A stretch of DNA of 28,055 bases from Funneliformis mosseae (GCA_910592005.1 CAJVPP010000660.1:1-28055); one strand, 5' to 3'; numbered from the stretch's first letter, positions 13,101 to 23,352 are shown. The notes: generated by a model not told the origin, from the letters alone. Translations and numbers: made by a program.

Positions 13101-14290
13101 ATATGCAAAATCATAAATTTGTATAATGTATAATTTAGAAGTTAAATGATCGGTAAATTTTATATTTTAAAAAAAATGATATTTTTTTATATAAATAATT
13201 TTATTTTTTATTATTTAACGCCTAAACTCCTTAAATATATAGAATTTTTTTTAATATATTAATTTTTTAGTAGTTATTATACATTTTTTATAGAATTTTA
13301 GATAGATTACATAATTAGTTAGAGAACTTCAATAATACTGTATTCTTCCTTTTAATTTTTGAATAATGTTTGTATTTATTAACTTTTTATCAAATTTACT
13401 ATAAGTTATCTTTTCTAAAATATTCACAGATATAAACCAAAAAGTCACTTTTATAAAAATTATATGTAAAATTAACATTAGATTTTTGTTGAAAGAAAAT
13501 TGATTTATTAAATCGCAAATCTAAAAATCACTATAATATAGACATTTTAGCAAATGTTTTAACTTTTGTTTATTATTAAAATCTTTATTTAAATAATATT
13601 TTTAAATATAATAAACATTATAATTTTATTACAATAGATATAAAATAGCTATATTTTGAAATTCCATTTCAGTCATTATTGAAATTTATATAAAAAAAAA
13701 CTATTTTATTTAATTTATTAAAAAATATCGAAAATTTACATGCAAAATTTATCGATCATCTAATTTTTGATTTATATATTATACAAGCTTATAATTTTAC
13801 GCATGATCAACATTAGTATTATTCTTGAATTTTGGAAAATTTTAATGGGTGTTATTAATTAACTTTAAGAATTATAAGAAATCGGATACTTATGACTGCT
13901 TCTGTAATATTTGACATATGGAATAGCAACCATATTGAATGTGTATATTATTTGTTTATTTATAAGTTTTTTTGAGATATAGTAAGGACAATGAATTTAA
14001 TATCTTAAATGACTTGTTTAAAAATAAATAAATAATTATATCTAAATGAAATTTAGATACTTAGATATTGTATTGATATTTTAGAATTAATAAAGGTAAT
14101 TGATTAAAGAGAATTATTAACATTAAGTTGAATAGTGTGAATATCTAGTGTATTTATTAAAAGGTCAGATTTAGACCAGATGACTTGAATACTATTTAGG
14201 TCGTAAAAACTATTAGCTACATTGATAATATTGATAAGATCTAGTTTTGATTTAGTAATTCAAAGTGTATTATTTATATATGTTAAAATT
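10198..14290 (-). mobile_element. Decayed 5'-truncated LINE copy C
   Basis: The 3' end (AAGTGCAGTAATTTTACATA after a T-run) aligns base by base with the 3' ends of LINE1 (14546) and LINE2 (23884). Similarity then continues through the C-terminal, RNase H and connection parts to the RT thumb (13950-14130 matches 26610-26800). It stops at about 14290, close to the YxDD box, and a CAGGTC-rich block follows. Loss of the 5' part is the usual LINE truncation. Compared with LINE2, many sites have C-to-T or G-to-A changes and nearly all reading frames are closed. Confidence 0.8.
10422..10607 (-). pseudogene. LINE C ORF2 C-terminal relic
   Basis: A 61-codon open remnant of the ORF2 C-terminus of LINE C. 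It contains KSHNINLK followed about 25 residues later by NNSIDKI. LINE2 has NSHNINLK and NDSINKM at the same spacing, and LINE1 has AANINPKN and DPINTM. This fixes the minus strand as the sense strand and makes the overlapping plus-strand frame a shadow. The rest of ORF2 in this copy is closed by stops. Function of this tail in the family is unknown to me. Confidence 0.65.
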
Positions 14291-14297
14291 AGAACTC

Positions 14298-14440
14298 TGA
14301 ATCAGGTCAGGTCGATTTGTTTGCCTAACCTGAACTGACCTGAAAATTCAGGTTGGGTCAATAGATTTTTAGATTGATATCAGATCAGGTCAATAAGTCG
14401 ACCTGACCTGATCTGATAAAAATTCAGGTCAACCAATCAT
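14298..14440. repeat. Palindromic CAGGTC-rich block
   Basis: The block is built from the word TCAGGTCAG in both orientations. The left arm ATCAGGTCAGGTCGA at 14301-14315 is complementary to GTCGACCTGACCTGAT at 14397-14412. An inner near-palindrome, ACCTGAAAATTCAGGT, sits at 14338-14353. A further AATTCAGGTC lies at 14421-14430 and a lone copy at 23819-23832, just beyond the LINE1-SINE1-SINE2 nest. A structured (hairpin) repeat is likely; its class is not recognised. Confidence 0.6.
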
Positions 14441-14545
14441 TCTTCTTGAATAATTTATTATCGTTAAATTAGAAATAATAAAGTTAATTAAATAAATTAA
14501 TAATTGTTTATTATATTTTTATTTATATTAAATATTTTTTTTTTT
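14441..14545. other. AT-rich spacer and LINE1 poly-A tract
   Basis: AT-rich sequence without visible features, ending with TATATTAAATATT (14524-14536) and a T-run to 14545. That T-run is the poly-A tail of the minus-strand LINE1. The 13-bp word is the first of four target-site copies. Confidence 0.7.
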
Positions 14546-14773
14546 AAAGTGCGGTAATTCCACATAATCTTTATTATGATAAAGTATAATATAAAGTAAA
14601 ATACAGATCAGAAGAAAAAATAAAAATCTCGTACAGAAAAGAAAAACTAAACTATAGAAGACTGACCCTGCACTCCTCTGGATTAATTCTAACCTAAGCT
14701 AAAACTATCATTTCCAAGTAAAATGAAAAATAAAACAGGAGAGGGCTTGACCACTACTGCACCAAAAATTCGT
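14546..14773 (-). other. LINE1 3' UTR with SINE-like tail
   Basis: Non-coding sequence after the ORF2 stop at 14774. It ends (minus strand) GGAATTACCGCACTTT then A's. The SINE 3' end reads GGATACTGCAACTT then A's. LINE2 (23884-24091) and LINE C (10198-10421) keep homologous 3' UTRs. The tail presumably carries the signal recognised by the reverse transcriptase. Confidence 0.7.
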
Positions 14774-15418
14774 CTAGTGGGATTTAAGTTTCACCATGGT
14801 GTTTATTGGATCAGCGTTATTGTTGTTGGTAGAAATACCGTAAGGAAGATCAAAACCTGAAGAAATAAAGTTATCTATTTTATTTTTTGGGTTAATGTTT
14901 GCAGCTTTCTCAATGGCAGATTGACGGGTGTACCTTTCAATCCAAAAACGTTGTGATTCTTCATAAATGAAGTGCATGAGAGATGAACATGCTGCTAATG
15001 CTGTGGGCATGTGTGAAAGATTGTTGTGAATAAATTCAAAGAGGGTAGTAGGAACAATGCCTTTAATGAGAACCACAAAGGAGAAGGAAGTTGAGAGGTT
15101 TCACCAATTAAGATTGTTAATATCGATCGAATGTGCATTAGTAATATCTTTAAAGTATTCTTTAACTCATTGTATGAGCAGCTTCATTTGATAGTCAACT
15201 ATCGGACAGATCCATATATAGAGGAAGTCCTCGTCTATAGCCTCACATCGGAGGCACAGGGCTGAGGGCGGGAAAAGAGATGGGTATCTAATTTTTAGAA
15301 TTTTAACTGTAGGAAGCATTTCTAGCAACTGTTGGAACTTTTTCATTCTTATAGTAAAGGCTATATATGATGTGTGATTGGTAGCGACATTGTCATTAAG
15401 ACAGAATAAGGTAACAAA
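14774..15418 (-). pseudogene. LINE1 ORF2 C-terminal region, zinc-binding tail
   Basis: In the same frame as the RNase H region and separated from it only by a TGA at 15421-15419. Two more TGA codons lie at 15169 and 15103; all three sit where tryptophan is plausible (TGG to TGA). The segment LCLRCEAIDEDFLYIWICP at about 15262-15205 corresponds to LCIKCECINETFSHIWECP in LINE2. It looks like a CX2C...HX3C-type zinc motif at the end of a LINE ORF2, with the histidine replaced by tyrosine (CAC to TAC) here. The last 100 codons (15076-14774) are open and match 24436-24092 in LINE2. The role in the family is probably nucleic-acid binding; this is inference. Confidence 0.75.
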
Positions 15419-16690
15419 TCAATTAATTTTGAAGAATGGGTGATATTTGTTGACTACATGCAGAGATAAAATTTGCTGAATATGTTTATATCGGAAGATA
15501 TCTTTTACAAGTTGTCTGATTGGTAGAAGAATAGGTTGGTTGTTATAATTAAAAAAGCTTTGTGGAGTAGCCGTCGTATCCAATTGCAATGCAAGAAGGG
15601 TGAGAGCGACTTTCACTATAACGTCTACTTTGTTGTTTAGGAGATTATTTGAATGCGCTTTAACTTTTATTAAATGGACGTCTAGGTTATGCATAGAGAT
15701 CACTTCAAAAAGGCAAGACCAATGCACAAAATTATTGATTTTCAGAAAGGGTCTGAAGGTGGGAGACTGCTTCTTGAGAAAACTAAATTTGTTAAACTGT
15801 GATATGATAACAGTTAAGTCAGTATAGACTCTGACTTTGCAATTTGGAGGGGCAGTCAGGAGTGCTGTAAAAAGGGCTGCAAATTCAGGTATTGATGATG
15901 ATAGAAAGCTGGAAGTCAACGCGGTGCTAAGCAAATTTTGGTGAGATTGTAGCCAAGCAAGCCCTATTTTGATCGAAGGAAGGCCTATATTTGTAAGAGA
16001 TCTGTCTGTATAAAATTCTAGCTCAGTAGCAGAAACAAAATTAGAGGAAAGTATTAGTAGTTCTTCTTTGTAAGGAGAAGGGATAAATCTATTTATACAA
16101 GAATTATATGTAAGGAGAGGAACAGGGGGTGATACATTTAAGATATGGGGTTGAGAGGATGCAACTACACAAGTCAAGGCTAGTTTATTTAGAGCACCAA
16201 CTGATAACGCTGTTGAGTTAGAACCATTGTAATAAAGATTATAGAATGCTGTACAATACACTTGAGGGATACTGATACGGCAGTATGATTTGTTTGTTAG
16301 AGGTGCACTTTGATTATGCAGAGAACAGCGAAGATATGGGGTAAATTTAGTACTATGATCAGTTGCTTTTTCAAAATTATAATGTCTGAGGTGTAAGCTA
16401 TGTTGATCGGCATGAGTGATACGTCCAATAACAAAACTGTTAAGACTGAATATCCAGCCCACAGCGTACGATTTGTAATCAGGGGTAAGATATTGCTGCT
16501 TTAATGTGTATCCATATATAAGGTTGTGCAGGAATCTTCTGGTGATAAATCTATCAGGTGATAGTTGCAAATACTGTTCTATAATAGTAAACCATTTGGG
16601 AGTTTTGACAAATCTTGTTTGTTAGTGCATAATGTGAATGAGATCTTTATAAGAGAATATATAGTTACCAACACAATTGACTAGTTGTTC
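15419..16690 (-). pseudogene. LINE1 ORF2 RNase H region
   Basis: This contains the longest open stretch of the window: 383 codons from the first ATG at 16570 to the TGA at 15419. The frame actually continues upstream to about 16690, across one TAA at 16624-16622. Numbered from that ATG, the type I RNase H acidic residues are all present: Asp189 in EFYTDRSL, Glu229 in SIPEFAAL, Asp251 in VYTDLTVI and Asp316 in NNKVDVIVK, with KVKAHS at 302-307. The usual Gly after the first Asp is Arg here (a GGA-to-AGA change would do it). RNase H removes the RNA template strand during target-primed integration. Residues 1-180 form a connection region matched by LINE2 25573-26057. The start codon is only a consequence of the upstream stop; this is part of ORF2 and not a separate gene. 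Confidence 0.85.
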
Positions 16691-18880
16691 AGCATAAAGA
16701 ACTGAGATCCAGGACGTGATTTTTGTATATAGGCTTGATGAGGTCTGAAATCAGGGTGGTGCTTCCAAATACCAGATTATTTGAGCTTAACGGAACGCTA
16801 AGGTTAATGTTCAGGTTGTTTAAGATACTAAGCAGAGCTAGAAGCCAGTTATTTTTAGACCTCTGAGTGTTATATGGCCAACGTACTAAAAGAGAGATAT
16901 ACAACCATTCCCTGATTTGTAGTTGTCTAACACAAATTTTGAATGTGAGGCCTAGTAAGTTAGGTTCATTGGCCATCTGCAGAAGAGTGCTACTAAGATT
17001 CTGAATAATCCTTTGGTGAAAAGGAGTAATATTGTAAAAATAGTGTAACAGAAAAAGCAAGGACAGCATTTTCTGTGAGAAGTGCAATTTGGAGCAGAGG
17101 AAAGCAACATATGAGGCCATAATTCTAACACAATATTTTTCTGAGGGGAGTGTAAGCTGCGACTTATATTTTACACATGATAGAATAACCGTGTTGAATA
17201 TATATGTAAGATGAGCGTCCGTTAGTCTTTTGGAATGCATTATGGTGATTGCTGACTTGATTTCTTCATGAATCTGATTGGTGATAAATGTTTTGTTGTC
17301 TGTCAACGGGACCCAGACGCCAAGATATCTGACACTTTCACAGGATTTACGCATTGTAATATGATGGTTAATGTTAGGATTGGCAATGATGAAGGGCTCT
17401 AATTGAGTCTTATTTACTAAGAGTTCTGACTTTGGCCAATTAACCTGGATGTCATTGAAGGAGTAGAAACTGTTAGCAATACTAATAATCGATAACAGGT
17501 CGTCAGCAGATTTGGCAATCTATAGTGTGTCATCTATAAAAGCTAACGCAGGGATCGTTGTAGACAAGCATTACGTAGCAGGTAGACAAGTGTCAGGTTG
17601 CCAATTGCAACTCATTTTATATCTGTGAGGTGACTCTTGGACTCTACATATTAGTGGGTCATAGTAGATACACTACAAGAGAGGTGAAATAACTTCTCCT
17701 TAATCAATCCCAGAAATGACAATATATGGGTCAGTATTGCCGTAGGCAGTGAATATTCTGTTGAGTCTGGGGATGAATAATTTCATAATGATGTTGATGT
17801 AGCCGAAGGGAATTCTTAGTTTCTCCATTGCTTTAACCACTGTAAAACATTGACGCAGTCATACACTTTAGACATATCTTATAAGAAGACCCAGAGTTCA
17901 GTTTTGTTGATGATGGCATCGTGTTTTATGTTATCTATTATATGTATAGGATCAAAGGTGGATTTAAAAGGCAGTCCAGCAAAGTTTGATCCTTTCAAAA
18001 TGTTGTTTTGAACAATTATTGATGCAAGTCTGGTATTGAGAAGTTTTACAAAGGCTTTTCTCAGGCATTTCAAAAGCGTGATTAGACGGGTGTTATTGAG
18101 GTTAAATTCTCAAGGTTTAGATTTAAGAATCAGGTAGACATAGGCAAAGTTCCATCTTGTGGAAATTGAAGAAATCTGAAGGCAACCACAAATGATTAAC
18201 CAAAGGTATTTTCTACTATGTGGACCCAAATGCTTAAGCATTTCATTAGATATAGAAGAGGGGTCTGTAGCTTTATCATTAGGCAGACAGTCTAAAATTC
18301 TATACCATTTGTCAGCTGAAGGGAACGAGATGAGCTGGTTATATATTGATAGATCAATATCAGCAATTGGTTGGTATGTGGAGGTCCATTCATCTGGAAT
18401 TTTCTTGTCACAGTGTTCCATTCCTGTGATATGCTGGAAATGTCTGTTAACTTCATTTTTCACTTCTATTTCATTAGTCAGTAATGGCTTGTCATGTTTA
18501 GAATTGTCTAGACATTTATCAAGGGTAATAATTTTCCTTTTCCTATTCAATATGGAGTCGATCATACGCGACAGATTAGCATTATAGTCATTAATACAAG
18601 CTTGAAACGCTTGTTGGATGCTCTTGATTTTGAACTCCTGCTCTTTGAGTTTAACTTCAACATAAAGACCTGCTAATAATAATTTGATGTCAGTGATAAC
18701 TGAATTGATATGAGCCAAAGAATGGTTAATGTTTACAGTTATCACGTGTAGGTTACTGGATTGGGCAATGATGAGAAATTCTTCATATTTAGATAACCAT
18801 TCTAGATACTTGGTTATATCATCGAGACAAGCTCAGGTAAGTTTGTTGAATCTGTTAAGGTTTTGATGTTCTTGTAAATG
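16691..18880 (-). pseudogene. LINE1 ORF2 reverse transcriptase region
   Basis: The region begins with a linker containing LKHLQEHQNLNRFNK (near 18870) and a helical segment (18745-18560). RT blocks follow: DPSSISNEMLKHLG (expected GPSG-type), FAYVYLILKSKP* at 18112 (TGG to TGA), LITLLKCLRKAFVKLLNTR, ILKGSNFAGLP, then motif A *DMSKVYD just after the TAA at 17879 with its first Asp kept. Near 17825 the frame shifts by one. It continues YGNTDPYIVISGID*GEVIS (motif B, CAA to TAA), and FIDDTL* at 17540-17520 is the YxDD box with both Asp present. The thumb is open from 17354 (221 codons) to 16689. A further frame change near 16700 leads into the RNase H frame. The enzyme copies element RNA at the nicked target. 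Confidence 0.85.
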
Positions 18881-19921
18881 TTTGAGAGACTTATAGGCTA
18901 TTTTTTATAGTGGGTTGTTCTAGCTTTGCTTACAGGTATGCAAGATTTAGCCGCTGCAATTATTGATTCTTGAAATATATTCCACGAGCTGTTAAGTGAG
19001 GACTGTGTCCAGTTCTTTGTAGTGGAGAGGTCTTTAAGAGAACTGTATTTAGTGATATTATCAGTTTTGGCAGCGAATTTGGCCCATTTCAGATCATCCA
19101 TATGGAAGTAAATGAAAAAGCTTTTTCTAGGACATCTTCTATCATTCAAAGGAGTAGTCAAGAAGTCAGACATTGAAGTATTATAACTGAATGATCAGAG
19201 ACAGAAGTATCATAGACACTGTTTGACACGTGAGGATGTTCAAGGTTAATTCTGCGGATATCTAAATGTAATTGATTCGTGATGAAGTATTTTGACGAAA
19301 AAAGGATGGGAATGATGAACAGTTAGTATTGTGAATGATGCTAAACACGTCAAATAAGTTGTATCTTGACAGTGAGTTCATAAAATGGATTGTGTGTTGT
19401 GGGTTCTGTGAGCGGTCAAAATCAGCATTAAAATCACCAAGCAAAATGATGTGGTAGTTATCTCGAGTTGCTTCTGCAAAGAGTATGTTGATATATGTAT
19501 GCATTGATCTGCATAATACTTTTGAACTAGGATTAAGTGGTGGAAAGTACACATTGATAACCAATAGCTTTTGTTTGTCAGCAAATTGTAGTTTAGTGTA
19601 AATAATACAATTGTATTTTGATTCATGTTTAAAAACATGTTTGGCAATTTTTTTACTGAAGGAGAGGCTGACACCAAACCCGCTGGTTTAGCTCTCCTGA
19701 TACGTGCTAGTGAAGGTGGTGAAATTTGGAAAAGATCGATTGAGAATGGAGAAGTTGATTGATTTAAAGTTTGTTTCTTGGAGACCAATGATATCGAGGT
19801 CATGTGACTCATATAAGAATATTAAATAATTTTGTTTGGCAGAGTCGTTGAGAAATCTGACGTTATATAATGCAATATTAATAGTTGGTAAATAGTTATT
19901 TTGGGAGGTGATATCGTTCAT
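18881..19921 (-). pseudogene. LINE1 ORF2 APE-type endonuclease region
   Basis: The first ATG in frame is at 19921; the frame is open further upstream to about 19963 but only with a TTG. Motifs in order: NVRFLND with the conserved Asn (residue 20), IIGLQET with the catalytic Glu (residue 49, 19777), LLGDFNAD with Asp and Asn (19435-19427), SRINYI* at 19280-19262 where family members have SRIDxIW, and SDHSVI with the catalytic SDH at 19199-19191. A TAA splits the frame at about 19690. At 19262 a TGG-to-TAG stop is followed by a one-base frame change, and another frame change follows near 19180. The Asp-to-Asn in SRINYI is a GAT-to-AAT change. The enzyme nicks target DNA to prime reverse transcription. 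Confidence 0.85.
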
Positions 19922-19968
19922 ATCAAATTCTGTATTTGTAGAGATAGTGTTTATTAGGTGCAATAAAG

Positions 19969-21940
19969 TTATTGCGGGAAGCTACCAAGGCAGCTTTCAA
20001 TGTTTCTATCTAAGGTATCGGTAATAGGAGTGAAGAATTTAGTATCATGTTCACTCATCAGGCCTTTGTTAAGAAGGATCTGTTGGAAGTCTGCACACGT
20101 AGAGGAAAGACTATTGATAGCTATAGTGAATGATGATATACGTCTTTGTTGATAATGACAGATCGTAATAAGCTGTTCATTTGTCTTTTTCTGCAAGGGA
20201 GTAACACAGTTAGAGGCATCAATATGAGGATATTTTTCATCAGCTGGTGATGATTCTGGGGGAGTGCATTATTGTGTTCAGCCATATCCTGAGGGTAACA
20301 TTAATTTTAAGTGTTTTTTTGATGACATTAAGCCTATCTTCTGAGAAGGCTAAATTAGAAGTTAAAATCGTTAGTTGTTTCGTAATAGTTTCGAGTTGTG
20401 TGATTACAAATTTTTGAAAGTCCTGATCGTGTATAGAGCTTCCTTTAGCAGTACCGTTAGAAAGATCTTTGATTGGCTTGGATACTTGGGTTAAATTGTC
20501 TGTTTCAATATCCATTTTGTCGGGAATATCATCAACCCAGGATAATGGTTTAGGTTTTGGTTTGTAATTTTTGTCAGAAGAAGTCTGTGGTGGAGGATTG
20601 GATGAGGAACCTTTAGTCTGGTCTTCCTTCTTTTTATTCTTTACGGCATCTACAAAGGTCACATTATCTCTTACTGCGTCCCTTTGTTGTTGTTTTTTTT
20701 GATGCAATATAATTATTAAATTTCGCTGGTTGAAATCGTTGATAAAGTTGTTGCATATTACGATCTTTAGGATTGTATCTACATTTTGAACAGTTTGTTG
20801 CATTATGGTGGACAGACGAACAAATAGCGCAAAGTTTTTTCTTTGAGTCCATCCATTCAACTTTTTTACCATTAAGTGTTAGATCCTTGAGTTTACTAAC
20901 CGCTTCACAGAGTTCTGCAGAGGCAAAGTAAAAGTAAGCGTGTTGTAAGTAGTTATAATTCAACCTGGCTCTTAGGACTATCCAGGCAGTTGCTTCAGTT
21001 ATTCGACTGATATTTAAGAGATCACGTGACGTTGTATTTCTTGGAAGGTTAGTAAGTTTAATTGAATACTTTGACTTATTCTGGATGTCTATACGAGGTA
21101 AGTTGCTTCTGTGGAATCTGATCATGTCATTAAGAAGAAATATTCCATTTTCTTTATTGAGTTCAGAGAAGTTAGCTTTCTTGTCAAAGGTGATATTAAC
21201 GCGTTGCCATAAGTTACGGATTTCCATCATAATGCGGGTAATATTACCGTATTTGAAAATAATTTTTTAAGGCATAGTTCAGTGGCGTCAAGTGAAATTT
21301 CTGTCACAGTGATAGAAAGTTCTGGAGTAAAGGGTACTTGTTTTTATAAGACAAGTGGTAAGAACGTGTTATTTTCCATTTGTGGAATCTGCACCTTGCA
21401 GAAGTTGTCTCGTTCGTCTTTGTCCAGAAAGGCAAGTTTGAGGATGGTTTGTTTATGATCTTCTGGGGATTTACCACGTATGATACCCAAAAAGGAAAGT
21501 AACTCCATACAGTGCTGATCGATGATGTCAGCAATATTTTGTTAGGAGGTTCTGCCTTTGTATTTTTCGAGTAAACAGTACGCGAAAAATTTTTTGAGAG
21601 GGCAACTGTTAGTGAAAATGAGAATATCTTCCTCAGTAGCGAATAGGTTTTCAGTTGAGTCAGAGCTATCATCAACGTTCATAGTACTGGAGGAAGAAGC
21701 TACATTGATAGTTAAGGGAATTTCCTTTTCTTTGCCTTTGTTGTTTACCAAGGGAGTTTCGGCAAGAGTGTTATCAACTTCCATGTCATTTTCAGGAATA
21801 AAGTTGTTCGTTGGGACAGATAAAGAAACTGTTAATTCAACTGTCTGCATAGTATTTTGTTTTTTGTTAGGTTGTTAGACATTTTTGGGCGATGCAGAGT
21901 GACTGCGGTTGTTATTTTGTTTTCTGCTATTTTTTGGCAT
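19969..21940 (-). pseudogene. LINE1 ORF1, RRM and CCHC nucleic-acid-binding protein
   Basis: Starts at the ATG 21940-21938, about 27 bases from the element 5' end, and ends at the TAA 19971-19969. The N-terminus is acidic and Ser/Thr rich. In-frame TAA codons lie at 21877, 21544 and 21346, each one C-to-T from CAA. A frame change near 21250 leads into a 188-codon open stretch (21230-20664). That stretch holds the end of a first RRM-like fold (LWQRVNITF), a second RRM (RNP2-like IKLTNLP, RNP1-like HAYFYFA) and a CX2CX4HX4C knuckle at 20831-20790 (CAICSSVHHNATNC). An A8 run at 20700-20693 marks another frame change into a basic/proline-rich segment and a short coiled-coil-like stretch. A third frame change at the C5 run (20262-20258) leads to the last ~90 codons. 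ORF1 proteins package LINE RNA. Confidence 0.85.
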
Positions 21941-21967
21941 GGTGGAGAAGCAGAAAGAGTTTTTTTT

Positions 21968-21980
21968 TATATTAAATATT
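21968..21980. repeat. Target-site copy between LINE1 and SINE1
   Basis: TATATTAAATATT, second of four exact copies. It follows the LINE1 5' end and precedes the T-run (poly-A) of SINE1. Confidence 0.8.
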
Positions 21981-21988
21981 TTTTTTTT

Positions 21989-22861
21989 AAGTTGCAGTAT
22001 CCGGTACATAGGAATCTGTTAACGACGTATTAAGAAGTAACTTATGTTAACCTTTACACCTGAGAAACCCACAAAGTCGTGATTAGACATATAATACTAA
22101 CCAGAACTCGCCCAATAATACTAGTCTAAAGGTTGCCACCTAGGTAGACATTCTCGAGAACGTATTCTCAGCGCATCTAGACCTCAGAACCACTGTCAAA
22201 TTTGGATAGAGGGATCACTTTCAGCCACAAGGTACTTATGTCCTGTTTTTCCCTTGTTTTTACCAACACCATATCTGGATACTATTACCTTTGCCCTGTA
22301 TCAGGGTATATTTTTTACACATGATCGGAAAGGCTTAGATGTTATCATCTGTATAGAATCTCAGAAAGGTAGATGGCTGTCGTACCCATATCATCAAATT
22401 CACCCAAGAATTGAACCTGGCCTCTACCCCTAATGACAGCTCGATTGGATGGTTGCTGCAGCAGTGTAATGCAGTCTATTATCAACCATATCACCCAATC
22501 TACTAATGTACTGGTTAATCACTTCCTTACTTGTGTAAGGGTCCCTGAAATTGAAGATGTGAGACAGTACCCATTACAGGCCTATCAGCGTTAGCCAAGT
22601 TTCTGTCGATCCCTGGCTTCATTTGCATCTACTTATTCTGCAGATTTTAGTATTTAGGCATGATTAACGCTGATCGATGGATCGATCGACCAGTTTCTAA
22701 TGCATATTAGTATATACGCCCACATATTCAGTTACATATGAAATTCTTATAAAAATCATCTAGTTTTATGCTTCAGCTAAGACTTGAACCTGTGGCTATC
22801 ACAGTGTAACCTACAATAGGAGCTCAGTTGTTACCAACTGAACTAGAGATGCCAATCCCTC
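21989..22861 (-). mobile_element. SINE1, long tRNA-headed SINE
   Basis: An 873-bp non-coding element. Its minus-strand 5' end is a tRNA-like head with a Pol III A box and B box, and its 3' end reads GGATACTGCAACTT followed by A's. It is closely similar along its whole length to SINE2, with mostly C/T and G/A differences. Flanking TATATTAAATATT copies at 21968 and 22863 are its target-site duplication. At about 870 bp it is long for a SINE; the body has no significant frame and an unknown origin. Confidence 0.85.
22780..22845 (-). promoter_or_regulatory. Pol III A and B boxes of SINE1
   Basis: A box TAGTTCAGTTGG at 22845-22834 and B box GGTTCAAGTCT at 22790-22780, 43 bases apart, in tRNA-like order near the 5' end of the element. 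They fit the internal promoter consensus (TRGYNNARNNGG and GGTTCRANTCC) closely. Confidence 0.75.
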
Positions 22862-22862
22862 T

Positions 22863-22875
22863 TATATTAAATATT
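22863..22875. repeat. Target-site copy between SINE1 and SINE2
   Basis: TATATTAAATATT, third copy, followed by a 19-base T-run (22874-22892) that is the SINE2 poly-A tail. Confidence 0.8.
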
Positions 22876-23310
22876 TTTTTTTTTTTTTTTTTAAAGTTGC
22901 AGTATCTGGTACATAGGAATCTGTTAACGACGTATTTAAAAAGTAACTTATGTTAACCTCTACACCTAAGAAACCCACAAAGTCATGACTAGACATATAG
23001 TACTAGTCAGAACTTGTCTGATAATACTGGTCTGAAGATTGCTACCTAGACAGACATCCCCAAGAGCGTACCCTCAGTGCTTCTAGACCTCAGAACCACT
23101 GTCAAATTTGGATAGAGAGATCACTTTCAGCCACAAGGTACTTGTGTCCTGTTTTTCCCTTATTTTTACCAATACCATATCTGAATACTATTACCTCTAC
23201 CCAGTATCAGGGTATTTTTTACACATGATCGGGAAGGCTTAAATATTATCATCTGTATAGAACCTCAGAAAGGTAGGTGGCTGTTGTACCTATATCGTCA
23301 AATTCACCCA

Positions 23311-23352
23311 GGAATCGAACCCAGCCTCTACCCCTAATGATAGCTCGATTGG
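23311..23352. promoter_or_regulatory. Internal B-box-like and A-box-like pair in the SINE2 body
   Basis: GGGTTCGATTCC (minus strand, 23322-23311) matches the B-box consensus better than the head B box does. Eighteen bases away on the opposite strand lies TAGCTCGATTGG (23341-23352), close to an A box. SINE1 keeps AGGTTCAATTCT (22418-22407) and AGCTCGATTGG. The divergent arrangement could not promote one transcript; it may be a rearranged tRNA remnant. Confidence 0.4.

Larger units (their letters stand above)
14546..21967 (-). mobile_element. LINE1, near full-length non-LTR retrotransposon
   Basis: A 7.4-kb LINE running right to left: a short 5' leader (21941-21967), ORF1 (21940-19969), ORF2 (19921-14774), a 3' UTR of about 230 bp and a poly-A tail. 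TATATTAAATATT flanks it at 14524 and 21968 as a target-site duplication. ORF2 has the order APE-type endonuclease, reverse transcriptase, RNase H, zinc-binding tail, which fits fungal LINE clades carrying RNase H. Both ORFs are interrupted by stops and frameshifts, so it is not autonomous as read here. It is clearly younger and richer in G+C than copies A', A and C, and it shares its 3' end sequence with LINE2 and LINE C. Confidence 0.9.

Noticed and set aside
15600..15827. 75-codon plus-strand open frame
   Set aside because: Antisense shadow of the RNase H domain.
15103..18112. TGA read as tryptophan (mitochondrial or Mollicutes code)
   Set aside because: Several TGA codons do sit at Trp positions, but TAA and TAG interrupt the same frames at Gln and Trp positions. 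Frameshifts are present and the elements are nuclear LINEs, so decay explains it better than a changed code.
18192..18587. 131-codon plus-strand open frame
   Set aside because: Antisense shadow of the RT N-terminal region, whose minus-strand translation has clear RT blocks.
19378..19812. 144-codon minus-strand open frame
   Set aside because: Out of frame with the endonuclease motifs, which lie in the frame shared by 19963-19688 and 19564-19262.
21558..21878. 106-codon plus-strand open frame
   Set aside because: Antisense to the ORF1 N-terminus.
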